A stretch of 64,000 nt of DNA. Source: Sphingobacterium sp. ML3W. GTDB lineage: Bacteria; Bacteroidota; Bacteroidia; Sphingobacteriales; Sphingobacteriaceae. The stretch is from NCBI RefSeq assembly GCF_029542085.1, contig NZ_CP107036.1, forward strand, positions 2,046,001 to 2,110,000, given 5' to 3'. How positions within the stretch are numbered: the stretch's first letter is position 1; every line of letters begins with the position of its first letter. Of this stretch, positions 18,790-26,791 are shown in pieces. Below the pieces are notes generated by a model. It had not been told where the DNA came from and did not search any database. It saw nothing but the letters and a program-made list of their open reading frames with translations. Both the position numbers and the translations under genes were made by a program.

Positions 18790-19268
18790 AATGTAACGAT
18801 TTTGAATGGTTACGTTTTATCTTTAATAATACTTATAATATTATCTTTAAAATTACTTATAATATTTTTACTTGTCAAAATCTATCGACAAAAGCAAGTG
18901 CGATTTACTGAATCAACTTTTTGATTTAACAATAAGCATAAACCATTTCAGAAGGTCGATATCTTTCGTATACTCCAAATCAATATCTTTCAAATTATGT
19001 TTCAGTAAAGCTATAATTATACCGTCGAAAAGATCTTGCCCACCAATATCAACCTCTAATCAGAGAGAGATGAAAGACATAATAAATAAAATTCACGGAA
19101 TATAAAGATCTTTACTAAACGTATTTTTAAGAAAAAGTAGCCTATATCCATTGTTAAAAGATATTATAGATAAAATTTATTAAATTTAATACATATAGCT
19201 GTGGTTAAAGGGAAAATCACACATCCACAACCTGTACCTCTACATGTCTCGACCCCTATTCACATGTT
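18790..19268. other. Intergenic stretch between lipoprotein remnant and LuxR-type gene
   Basis: No intact gene. The minus strand at about 19055-18913 reads VDIGGQDLFDGIIIALLKHN and stops at 18913 without any start codon, so it may be the tail of another decayed gene. AT-rich direct repeats (ATAATATTATCTTTAAA-like) occur near 18830-18865. Confidence 0.4.
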
Positions 19269-20192
19269 ATGCAGATTGGTGGTATTGAAATGCATCCCAG
19301 CATACTGGGCGTAATTTTTATTGAACTATTGATGCTCGGAGCACAGGGCATCTATTATTTGGAACGTCCTCAGGAAAAAGACAGGATATGGTATATTCTT
19401 TTTTTGGCACTGTTGCTAGGCCTCAATGTGACCAACGGAATCCTTCCGAACCCTCTTTTTGGAATCCCCTTATACATGCAATATGTCCTTCGCAATGGAA
19501 TCTCTTTCATAACGGTCTCCTTATTTCCGTATCGGTTTCTCAGGAAATTGCAGAAAACAAATCATCACAATCACAGAAAAAGAGAAGTACTCTTCCTTTT
19601 AACAGTACCTTATCCTACCCTGTTTGTCATTATTTATATAGTTTTTCATGACCTGGAAAAAGCACATCGTTATACACTCTTCATACCAAGCTTAAATAAT
19701 CTTATCATGACTACCTTAGTCACCAAATCCATCTGGAAAATCTCAGTTAGAAATCTGTATGGAAAAAGATCCCCCGAAGAAAAAATTGCTTTTGCCACAA
19801 TTATCACCTGGTTATTTCTATATCCTACTGTACATCTAAATTGGGGAAAAACAGTAGAAACTATTTTTATCAATCTCGGGCCAACATCTTTCAACCTGCT
19901 CCTTTTATTTAATTGGATCAAAATAAACCGACGGGAACAAGAGCAACTTCACAAGTTAATGTTCCTGAACTCCGATAATAACTTAGTTCTATTGACCTGC
20001 AAAGACTATATGTTTTCGAAAAGAGAGACAGATATCGCTGTACTTTTATGCCACAGATTGAAAAGACAGCAGATTGCAGAAAAACTCTTTATTTCGGTAC
20101 GTACAGTTGATAAACACATCGAACGTATATTTCAAAAAACAGGAGTTTCATCCCGTGAAATGCTATTTAAAAAGCTAAATATGATTCCATAA
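19269..20192 (+). CDS. Membrane-anchored LuxR-type transcriptional regulator
   Basis: A 307-residue protein. Residues ~10-225 hold several hydrophobic membrane segments (IYYLERPQ; FLALLLGLNVTNGIL; FLLTVPYPTLFVIIYIVF; ITWLFLYPTVHL; FNLLLLFNWI). The C-terminal ~65 residues are a LuxR/GerE helix-turn-helix (FSKRETDIAVLLCHRLKRQQ ... FISVRTVDKHIERIFQKTGV). A membrane sensor joined directly to a DNA-binding domain is a one-component membrane regulator. An alternative ATG at 19290 would remove seven residues. It lies directly left of rteC and probably belongs to the conjugative element, though it could be chromosomal. Confidence 0.8.
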   Translation: MQIGGIEMHPSILGVIFIELLMLGAQGIYYLERPQEKDRIWYILFLALLLGLNVTNGILPNPLFGIPLYMQYVLRNGISFITVSLFPYRFLRKLQKTNHHNHRKREVLFLLTVPYPTLFVIIYIVFHDLEKAHRYTLFIPSLNNLIMTTLVTKSIWKISVRNLYGKRSPEEKIAFATIITWLFLYPTVHLNWGKTVETIFINLGPTSFNLLLLFNWIKINRREQEQLHKLMFLNSDNNLVLLTCKDYMFSKRETDIAVLLCHRLKRQQIAEKLFISVRTVDKHIERIFQKTGVSSREMLFKKLNMIP

Positions 20193-20200
20193 TACACATA

Positions 20201-20260
20201 TTGTTCAAATTTATCTGAACAATACGCATGAATTACTTATATAAATACGTAATTCATGCG
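20201..20260. repeat. Two back-to-back perfect palindromes
   Basis: TTGTTCA (20201-20207) pairs with TGAACAA (20216-20222). CGCATGAATTAC (20225-20236) pairs with GTAATTCATGCG (20249-20260) around a 12-base AT loop. They sit between the LuxR-type gene and rteC. They may be terminators, operators, or an element-end recombination site. Confidence 0.6.
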
Positions 20261-20339
20261 CTATTATAAATGTGTGTTCAACACTACTTTTGAATAAACC
20301 TCACCACAGGTTCAACGGTAATTCATAAAGTTTTCTACT

Positions 20340-21209
20340 ATGTCACCACAGGAAATAGATAACCGCTATTCGGAAATGCTTGAAAAACTGGATGCCATCA
20401 ACGGTTCCATAAGAGAATCCCTCCTTAATCTAAATGCTTCATTACTGCTTATCCGTGAAACAGTTTATTCCTTGAAAGAATATATACATACTCATCCCTT
20501 TTTAAATAATGAAGAAGAAATAACGTTCTTCAAGTATACAAAACCTCGATTTGCCGCCTGGCAAATCTACTGCCTAGAACTCCATAATATCCTCTCTACC
20601 ATACCCATCGGCACCGACGAAATGATAAAGGGTTATTATATCAATGAAATTGGAATACTGGAACGCTTTTTTAAAATGCATTCATTTTATTACCAATATT
20701 ACCTAAAGGACGAAGATGCAAAAGACAAGCTATTTTTCCTGAGATCCAATAGATCGCTATTTCCTCCAGGCGGAGAATTACTATCTACTGATCCGGACTT
20801 CTCAACAGAACTGGATTATCTGTTCAGTAAATTTCGGGCTTACGAAATGCTTCGGGACTTTATGATTCGAAGAGTAAAACTCCTATTTCAGGAAGCCAAT
20901 TATAACTTCATGAATGGATTAGCACATAAAAGAAAAAGGTGGTGGTCTGGTGATAAAGTTGAACTGGTAGAAATTGCTTACGGAATCTATTATACCAATA
21001 GGCTCAATGGCGGAAAGGCGGAAATTTCTGACATCGTGGGCTGGCTGGAAGAAAGTCTCAACATTGATCTCAGTCAGGCATACCGGATGTTTGTCGATAT
21101 CAGAAGAAGGAAAACTATAAGCTTCACAAAATTCTTGGATGAAATGCGGGACGCCATACATACTAATATAGATGAATCTCTCAAACACAAATCTAAATCC
21201 GATCGCTAA
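20340..21209 (+). CDS. rteC: RteC-domain regulator of a conjugative element
   Basis: A 289-residue protein of the RteC family, known from CTnDOT-type elements, where RteC drives excision genes. Recognisable segments are FFKYTKPRFAAWQIYCLELH near residue 62, WWSGDKVELVEIAYGIYYT near 200, and the C-terminal ESLNIDLSQAYRMFVDIRRR followed by TKFLDEMRDA. It sits between a LuxR-type regulator and the mobilisation genes, so a role in switching the element on is likely. Its usual target, excision and integrase genes, is not in the window. Confidence 0.87.
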   Translation: MSPQEIDNRYSEMLEKLDAINGSIRESLLNLNASLLLIRETVYSLKEYIHTHPFLNNEEEITFFKYTKPRFAAWQIYCLELHNILSTIPIGTDEMIKGYYINEIGILERFFKMHSFYYQYYLKDEDAKDKLFFLRSNRSLFPPGGELLSTDPDFSTELDYLFSKFRAYEMLRDFMIRRVKLLFQEANYNFMNGLAHKRKRWWSGDKVELVEIAYGIYYTNRLNGGKAEISDIVGWLEESLNIDLSQAYRMFVDIRRRKTISFTKFLDEMRDAIHTNIDESLKHKSKSDR

Positions 21210-21791
21210 GAAAAATAACATCATTAAAAACTAAAAAATGCTTAAAAAACAAAATTCCCAATATTCCCGACTTGGTAAATAAAGAAGATCATTTTTCCTA
21301 CACAATGTACCTCGCTTTTATCCAAAGCAATTAATATCCACTAAAATTGCATCATTTTTTTACCTGACCTCCCGTTCTCAACGAAATTTAGATCTTTCCT
21401 TTCTTTTGAACACTTTTTATTACCTGTAAAATCCACCTAAAAAAATCGTTACCACCCTTCCCATCTTGTGAAATACCGGACTCCACCTTCTCCAATTTTG
21501 CCAATAAGGATTCGTTCTTTGACATTGGGGGAAGAAGCATTTCCGGTTAAAAACCGGAAATTATCGTGCAGTCTTAAACGTATTATTTGATACTTTTTGA
21601 TGAACCGTAGGCAGCCGGTTTCGGCAGGTATGTATTTACCGACGCAAGATTCCCGAACTAATATATAAAGAGCATCCTCTCACGTAGCGATACGCTTACC
21701 GGTTAAAATGACAACTTAACATCACACATCATATTTAAAAGGGGCAATGCCCCTTTTTTATTTCTGAAATTATTATTAAATCCAGCAATTT
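21210..21791 (+). promoter_or_regulatory. Structured leader upstream of the mobilisation/transfer genes
   Basis: A 580-base gap without a gene. Its right half looks like a transcribed leader: GTTCTTTGACATT (21514-21526) resembles the boxA-like element of Bacteroidota rRNA leaders; TTTCCGGTT (21540-21548) pairs with AACCGGAAA (21552-21560); a further GC-rich part follows at 21600-21710; and a strong terminator closes it at 21737-21759, only 32 bases before the primase ATG. The layout fits a terminator that must be passed (antitermination) or a small RNA ending there. The boxA reading is inference. Confidence 0.5.
21737..21759 (+). terminator. Intrinsic terminator inside the tra leader
   Basis: AAAAGGGGC (21737-21745) pairs with GCCCCTTTT (21749-21757) around a 3-base loop, followed by T to 21759. 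It ends the leader just ahead of the primase gene. Confidence 0.8.
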
Positions 21792-22772
21792 ATGGAAACT
21801 AAGAGAAACGCCCAACAGATAAGGGAAGAAGTCTCATTGGTTGAACTTCTTTCCCGTCTGGGCCATCAGCCCGCACGAAGATCTGGTAAAGATCTTTTCT
21901 ACCTGAGTATGCTCCGCAAGGAAAATACACCTTCTCTCTCGGTCAACGATCAATTGGACGTTTGGTTTGATCACGGAGGAGCAAACCTTTCGGGTATAAA
22001 AGGTGGCAATGTCATTGATTTCGCACTAGCTTATTGGCATCCGACATCATTCCAGGAGGTCCTCAATAGAATAAATGATATCATGTCATTACCTACAAAA
22101 GGATTTTCCTGTGATCCTGCCAGACAAAAACGGTCCCGACAGAAGGCAACACCTGTCGCCAATTATACCATACAGGAAATTAAAGAACTTGGTAGTAATT
22201 CCTCTATTACACAGTATATTAAAAGCCGTGGTATTTGGGAGCAGGCAAAAGGCAAAATAAAAGAAGTCCATTACCGTATTGCCGAAGGCCCCAAAAAGGG
22301 GAAGACATATTTCTCTGCTGGATGGCAAAACGAAAATGGTGGTTGGGAGCTCAGAAATAAAATCGGAATATTCGAGTTTAAAGCTTGTCTCGGGAGGAAG
22401 GGGATTTCTTTTTATAAAGGATCTTCCGAAAAATTATCCCTTTTTGAAGGTTTTCTCGATTTTCTCAGCTGGCGGAAAGATCAACCTACCGCACCGGACT
22501 CTGTGATCGTGCTTAACTCAGTCAACCTTTTGGATACCGCCATGGAAAAAGCATCATCTTTTCCTGCCATCAACGTTTATTTTGACCGTGACAAAGCTGG
22601 TGAATCAGCATTTCTTTTACTACAGAAAAAGCTTCCTCAGGTGCAGGACTGCTCGGACTGCTACCTCAATTATAAAGACTACAACGAAATGTTGCTTGCC
22701 AGAAAACCGCCCCGCCTTCCCTGGGAAGAAGAAAATGTCTATAATAAAATTTTAGCGACTTATAGACGCTAA
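21792..22772 (+). CDS. Toprim-domain DNA primase of the element
   Basis: A 326-residue protein of the short primase type found at the head of Bacteroidota conjugative elements. The N-terminal part resembles the CHC2 zinc-finger domain (VSLVELLSRLGHQPARRSGK; then ENTPSLSV and GGNVIDFALAYW) but lacks a clear zinc-binding cysteine cluster. The C-terminal part is Toprim-like: SLFEGFLDFLSW with the acidic residue, then INVYFDRDKAGESA with the DxD-like pair. It would make primers on the transferred single strand in the recipient. A 13-bp hairpin overlaps its stop codon. Confidence 0.8.
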   Translation: METKRNAQQIREEVSLVELLSRLGHQPARRSGKDLFYLSMLRKENTPSLSVNDQLDVWFDHGGANLSGIKGGNVIDFALAYWHPTSFQEVLNRINDIMSLPTKGFSCDPARQKRSRQKATPVANYTIQEIKELGSNSSITQYIKSRGIWEQAKGKIKEVHYRIAEGPKKGKTYFSAGWQNENGGWELRNKIGIFEFKACLGRKGISFYKGSSEKLSLFEGFLDFLSWRKDQPTAPDSVIVLNSVNLLDTAMEKASSFPAINVYFDRDKAGESAFLLLQKKLPQVQDCSDCYLNYKDYNEMLLARKPPRLPWEEENVYNKILATYRR

Positions 22773-22779
22773 AATTTTA
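22745..22779 (+). terminator. 13-bp hairpin overlapping the primase stop codon
   Basis: TAAAATTTTAGCG (22745-22757) is the exact reverse complement of CGCTAAAATTTTA (22767-22779) with a 9-base loop. The primase stop TAA (22770-22772) lies within the second arm. Likely a terminator or 3'-end stabiliser; there is no T-run. Confidence 0.55.
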
Positions 22780-22799
22780 CCTACTTACTATTACAAGAC

Positions 22800-23265
22800 T
22801 GCAGCTCTAGTAATAAGCATGAAGGCAAGGTCATTGGCATACTGATTAGCGGATAGGCTAATAAGCTATTAGAACATATGTCTGACAAGCAATTTAGCAA
22901 GCTATGCAATGATCCAATAGGCGGTTTTCCGATTAAGCGGTTTTGCGATTTAAACATGGATCCAATAGGCAAGTTCTCGGATTAAACCGATTCATATTTA
23001 TCCATTAGGCATACAGCTTCAACAATTAAACAAGCCATCATCCCCTAGCCCCCGCCGGAGTCTCCACCCACCCGACTTTGGAAACTCTATTATGGCAACA
23101 AAACCTCTTGTGTTTTGCTCTCCGCAAGTTGTGTTTTCGGGTACCCCGAAAACCACCTTGCCTTTACCCTGCGGCGCTCCTATTGGGGAGCTGCTGGGCA
23201 AAGGGAGAAAAACCTTCGCAACTTGGTTTTTCTTTCCAAAGGATGGAAATAGCCCCTTACAGGAT
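22800..23265. other. Repeat-rich candidate origin of transfer
   Basis: Between the primase and mobC. TCCAATAGGC occurs at 22913-22922 and 22961-22970, with a one-mismatch copy TCCATTAGGC at 23001-23010. GCGGTTTTCCGATT (22921-22934) is repeated with one change at 22937-22950. GTTTTCGGG (23133-23141) pairs with CCCGAAAAC (23145-23153) across a 3-base loop. CAAGTTG (23125-23131) pairs with CAACTTG (23219-23225). Direct and inverted repeats beside a relaxosome gene are typical of oriT; the nick site cannot be named from sequence alone. Confidence 0.5.
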
Positions 23266-23679
23266 ATGAAAAAAGCTCAAAAAAAGCCAGGTAGACCACC
23301 AATGCTGATAGGAAAACGGATACATATTATCAAGGCCAAACTCACCGACGAAGAATTAAAGGCATTGATCGAAATCCAAAAAGCTAGCGGTTTACACCGG
23401 ATGGAACTTATTCGCAGACGTGTTCTTGGCAAAGGTGCACCAGTCATTATCAATGTAAATGAATTACTCCATAAACTTGATGCTATCGGTGCTGAGCTCG
23501 GAAGAGCTGGCAATAATATAAATCAGCTGGCCCGACATGCCAATACCCTTAATAAACAAGGGAATCTAAAGGAACAAGTTGTCCGGGAATTTAATAATCT
23601 ATTCGCTGATTATATCCATATGCAACAGGAACTCGAAAGACAACTTCGCCATATTCTTCGGACAATGAAATCCTCTTAA
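23266..23679 (+). CDS. mobC: MobC-like relaxosome accessory protein
   Basis: A 137-residue DNA-binding protein that helps the relaxase recognise oriT. I start it at ATG 23266 (MKKAQKKPGRPP); the frame is open back to 23092, but that part overlaps inverted repeats likely to belong to oriT. The N-terminal half has a ribbon-helix-helix-like region (IIKAKLTDEELKALIEIQKA; GLHRMELIRRRVL). The C-terminal half has the MobC signature EIGxxxNNINQLAR form (AELGRAGNNINQLARHAN), then a helical tail. It is followed, after the methyltransferase gene, by the relaxase. Confidence 0.8.
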   Translation: MKKAQKKPGRPPMLIGKRIHIIKAKLTDEELKALIEIQKASGLHRMELIRRRVLGKGAPVIINVNELLHKLDAIGAELGRAGNNINQLARHANTLNKQGNLKEQVVREFNNLFADYIHMQQELERQLRHILRTMKSS

Positions 23680-23782
23680 TAGCAATTTATAAAGTCTATT
23701 TATTCAACATCCATGCAACAGCTTAAAAAACGAAAACACAAATTGTCAAAGGCTCAAATTTTCACCCATTCACAAAAACAAA

Positions 23783-24901
23783 ATGCTTAGACACGGTAGC
23801 CTCTTCAGTGGTATCGGTGGATTTGATCTTGCTTCCACATGGATGGGATGGGAAAATATCTTTTCCTGCGAGATAGATGCATTTTGCCGAAAAATACTTC
23901 ATTACTATTGGCCCAAAACAAAACACCATGACGACATCTATCAGCTCAATGCAACTCAGTATAGAGGACAAATTGACATTATCAGCGGAGGATTCCCATG
24001 CCAGCCTTTCAGTCAATCAGGAAGAAGAAAGGGCAAAGAGGATGACCGCTATCTCTGGCCACAGGCTCTCCGAATTATTAGAGAAGCAAGGCCTAAGTGG
24101 ATTGTTCTTGAAAACGTTGCTGGACTCTTCACCATTCTCGAGCAAGAAAATCTATCTGAAATGGAACTCAAAGAGATTGAGCTTTTTTGTACAGACGACA
24201 CGCAGAAAACAAACAGTACCATTATCCAGCTTCAGAGAAGAATCATTGGACACATTGTTTCAGATATCCAATCAGCAGGATATATACTTCCGAGACCCCA
24301 AGATGGCACACCAATCATTTTGTGTATTCCAGCTTGCGCCGTGGACGCCCCGCACCGCCGGGACCGGATCTGGTTTATTGCCCACACCGAGCACTTTGCA
24401 GATCGGAAGTATAACGATAGACCCACAGACTTTAGAAGTATGGGACACGATCAAAAAAGGTGGCACGTTACGGCAGCGCCGTGTAAGGGATGGAATCCTG
24501 ATCATGGCTGCACAGGCAGGACTTATTCCTCCTATCAGGGACAAGAAGAAGAACAAGGTAACTGTCGGCCCAAAACCTTTGAAAAGCATGATGGAAATAC
24601 AATATCCTGCAATAATCCACAAGATGATCACACTGCTCGCGAAATCGACGAATCCCCCATCAAAGGAAGCTCCGATAACGGACATGGGTACCGAATTCCT
24701 AATTGGGATGAATGGCCAACTCAGTCCCCCATTTATCGCAGAGATGATGGGATTTCCGGTGGACTGGACGGAATTGCCCTTTCAAAATGGCGGACACAGA
24801 GCCATAAAGGTTACGGAAACGCCATAGTTCCCCAAGTTGCTCTTCAACTTTTTAGGGCAATAGAAACCGTTGACAGGGAAATGAAAAATCACTCGCTTTA
24901 G
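23783..24901 (+). CDS. DNA (cytosine-5) methyltransferase
   Basis: A 372-residue C5-methyltransferase using S-adenosylmethionine. Motifs in order: I, LFSGIGGFDLA (7-17); IV, GGFPCQPFS with catalytic Cys73; VI, ENV (110-112); VIII, APHRRDRIWFIA (189-200); X, GNAIVPQ (345-351). The region 201-320 would be the target-recognition domain and is unusually polar and low in hydrophobics. A usual motif IX (a RExxRLxGFP-type stretch) is not visible in this frame; a very similar sequence appears in the +1 frame instead (see the overlapping gene). It lies between mobC and the relaxase and probably protects the element from restriction during transfer. No partner restriction enzyme is present. Confidence 0.9.
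   Translation: MLRHGSLFSGIGGFDLASTWMGWENIFSCEIDAFCRKILHYYWPKTKHHDDIYQLNATQYRGQIDIISGGFPCQPFSQSGRRKGKEDDRYLWPQALRIIREARPKWIVLENVAGLFTILEQENLSEMELKEIELFCTDDTQKTNSTIIQLQRRIIGHIVSDIQSAGYILPRPQDGTPIILCIPACAVDAPHRRDRIWFIAHTEHFADRKYNDRPTDFRSMGHDQKRWHVTAAPCKGWNPDHGCTGRTYSSYQGQEEEQGNCRPKTFEKHDGNTISCNNPQDDHTAREIDESPIKGSSDNGHGYRIPNWDEWPTQSPIYRRDDGISGGLDGIALSKWRTQSHKGYGNAIVPQVALQLFRAIETVDREMKNHSL
23877..24827 (+). CDS. Overlapping +1-frame protein with methyltransferase-like C-terminus
   Basis: A 316-codon frame, shifted by one base, lies entirely inside the methyltransferase gene. It is not random-looking: near its end it reads SPPFIAEMMGFPVDWTELPF, a sequence typical of the motif IX region of phage-type cytosine methyltransferases, and before that AGTGSGLLPTPST, also seen in such enzymes. 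Its early part has NQEEERAKRMTAISGHRLSE. I recall similar predicted proteins in Bacteroidota phages, but could not verify this. Either both frames are translated, or the second is a fossil of an ancestral frame kept open by constraint. Expression evidence is needed; no clear ribosome-binding site precedes the ATG at 23877. Confidence 0.45.
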   Translation: MHFAEKYFITIGPKQNTMTTSISSMQLSIEDKLTLSAEDSHASLSVNQEEERAKRMTAISGHRLSELLEKQGLSGLFLKTLLDSSPFSSKKIYLKWNSKRLSFFVQTTRRKQTVPLSSFREESLDTLFQISNQQDIYFRDPKMAHQSFCVFQLAPWTPRTAGTGSGLLPTPSTLQIGSITIDPQTLEVWDTIKKGGTLRQRRVRDGILIMAAQAGLIPPIRDKKKNKVTVGPKPLKSMMEIQYPAIIHKMITLLAKSTNPPSKEAPITDMGTEFLIGMNGQLSPPFIAEMMGFPVDWTELPFQNGGHRAIKVTETP

Positions 24902-24928
24902 TTTTCTATTATCAAATAGCCTTTCACC

Positions 24929-26128
24929 ATGATTGTCAAGATCCTCAGAAAATCGTCGACTTTCAAAGCAGTAAATTATAATACGGGCAAAGTCGACAAA
25001 AACAAAGGCGAACTGCTTCTGGTCAAAAATTTTGGTGTGCTTCAGGGAATCGAGAACCTACGGCCTCAAGATTATATCAATTACCTGGAAGCTGTTTCTT
25101 CATCCAACACACGTATCAAATATCCACAGTTCCATGTAGCCATATCCACCAAAGGACGGCAGCACAGCAAAGAAGAACTTTCGGATATCGCACAGAAATG
25201 GATGGAAGGAATGGGTTACGGAGGGCAGCCGTATATACTGATCTTTCACAAAGACACAAACAACAACCACGTACATCTGGTGTCGACACGTGTAGGAAGG
25301 GATGGAAAGAAAATCTCTGACAGATTTGAAAAGCTGCGTGCGTATAGGGTTTTGGATCAGATTATGGGTGTGGGCGAACAACAGGTACTAAAAAATCATC
25401 TTGAAGAAGCACTGTCTTACAATTTTTCTACGCACGCTCAATTTATGATGCTTCTTGAAACAATGGGTTATTCACTTGATCTGACCGACAAAGCGTACAC
25501 TATAAGTAAAAATGGCCATCAGATAGGTTCCATTGATCTATCCAAAATCGATAATAAAATAGCTGACCGCATAAAAGATACAGTCCGAGTAAAACAGATC
25601 CGGGCAATTTTTGAAAAATACAGATCCATCTATGATACATCGGTAAATAATTCTGAACATGGCTATAACTCAAGCTTTGCTGATTTTCTCCGTAAAAAAT
25701 TCGGTTTAGAAATAGTCTTCCATGGAAAAAATGGAATGCCCCCCTATGGGTATACGCTGATGGATCATTCAAAATATGCAGTTTATAGGGGCAGTGAAAT
25801 TATGGCGCTCAACGACATTATTACTGGAAAACCTAATCAGTCCAATAAGTCCCAGAAAGAGCAGACACAAACCCATATCCTACCCAATCTTCGAGATAGT
25901 CAAGATGAGGCTAAAAAGGAAAGTCATGAGGAAATTCAATCTGAACATTGGCAAAATAAGTGGGACAATATTCTGCCAGTAGAAACTCCAACCCCTGAGC
26001 ACGCTCCGCCCGAACTGGAAATCGTAGTCCCCGTCCTGAATATCAATATATCCGATGATATTGATGACGAAGCTATCCTAGGCAGAAACCGCCGCCGCAA
26101 GCGTAAGGCCCGGACAAATACCAGATAA
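24929..26128 (+). CDS. Relaxase / mobilisation nuclease
   Basis: A 399-residue HUH-type relaxase that nicks oriT and pilots the DNA strand. The N-terminal ~130 residues carry the catalytic set: a candidate nucleophile Tyr17 (VNYNTGK), and the metal-binding histidines in FHKDTNNNHVHLVSTR (His107, His114, His116), with FHVAIS at 68-73. The C-terminal ~100 residues are acidic and proline-rich, then end in a very basic tail (GRNRRRKRKARTNTR) that could bind DNA or signal transfer. It begins 27 bases after the methyltransferase stop and is followed by parA. Confidence 0.9.
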   Translation: MIVKILRKSSTFKAVNYNTGKVDKNKGELLLVKNFGVLQGIENLRPQDYINYLEAVSSSNTRIKYPQFHVAISTKGRQHSKEELSDIAQKWMEGMGYGGQPYILIFHKDTNNNHVHLVSTRVGRDGKKISDRFEKLRAYRVLDQIMGVGEQQVLKNHLEEALSYNFSTHAQFMMLLETMGYSLDLTDKAYTISKNGHQIGSIDLSKIDNKIADRIKDTVRVKQIRAIFEKYRSIYDTSVNNSEHGYNSSFADFLRKKFGLEIVFHGKNGMPPYGYTLMDHSKYAVYRGSEIMALNDIITGKPNQSNKSQKEQTQTHILPNLRDSQDEAKKESHEEIQSEHWQNKWDNILPVETPTPEHAPPELEIVVPVLNINISDDIDDEAILGRNRRRKRKARTNTR

Positions 26129-26155
26129 CAAATACCCATTTAAAATTTCTGTATT

Positions 26156-26791
26156 ATGGTCATTCTTATAGGAAACCAGAAAGGCGGAGCAGGGAAAAGC
26201 ACGCTTACCCTGCTGCTCGCCAACTACCTCACTTCTGTACATGAAGAAGAAGTTACTGTCCTTGATATGGATTACCAACAGTCCGTATCCTCAAAATATG
26301 AAAAAGCCAAAATCCTGGAGAACGAACCGCCCTACGAAATTGTTCCAGTGGATCTTGCCCAGTTTCCGACATTACTCAAAGTTCTCACCAAAAATCCCAA
26401 AGAGATAGTTTTGATAGACCTGCCGGGAAAAATGGATGATGATGGTCTGATACCGGTCATTCTTTCGGGGAATATTATCCTATGCCCATTTAATTACGAT
26501 GAATTTTCGGTCGACTCTACCTTACTTTTTGCTATGGTCGTCAAGAAGATCAACAGTAAAGCACCATTAATTTTTATTCCAAACCGGATCAAATCAAACG
26601 TACGGTACGATACCCAAATGGAAGTGGACAGAGTTATGGCCAAATTCGGAACCATAACACCCATTATCAGTGACCGGATAGATTTCCAGCGCGTAAACAC
26701 ACTTCATACGCCAGCAATTGTGCTACCCGTCATTTTACCCATACTAAATCTGATCTATGACAACTATATCAAGAAGCAAACATCCGAATGA
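26156..26791 (+). CDS. ParA-family ATPase (TraA-like)
   Basis: A 211-residue Walker-type ATPase. The deviant Walker A motif is GNQKGGAGKST (6-16); a second motif is VLDMDYQQS near 37-45, and IVLIDLPGK near residue 85. ParA-like proteins start the tra operons of Bacteroidota elements and are thought to act in DNA partition or transfer. Its stop overlaps the next gene's ATG by 4 bases. No ParB partner is seen. Confidence 0.88.
   Translation: MVILIGNQKGGAGKSTLTLLLANYLTSVHEEEVTVLDMDYQQSVSSKYEKAKILENEPPYEIVPVDLAQFPTLLKVLTKNPKEIVLIDLPGKMDDDGLIPVILSGNIILCPFNYDEFSVDSTLLFAMVVKKINSKAPLIFIPNRIKSNVRYDTQMEVDRVMAKFGTITPIISDRIDFQRVNTLHTPAIVLPVILPILNLIYDNYIKKQTSE

Noticed and set aside
18913..19055. Minus-strand coding-like tail VDIGGQDLFDGIIIALLKHN
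   Set aside because: No start codon and no family recognised; possibly a dead gene but too weak to list as one.
22781..23201. Small frames on both strands between the primase and mobC
   Set aside because: They lie across the repeats of the candidate transfer origin and have no protein-like composition.
23092..23265. Longer N-terminus for MobC
   Set aside because: The extension covers inverted repeats of the likely transfer origin, and the conserved part starts at MKKAQKKPGRPP.
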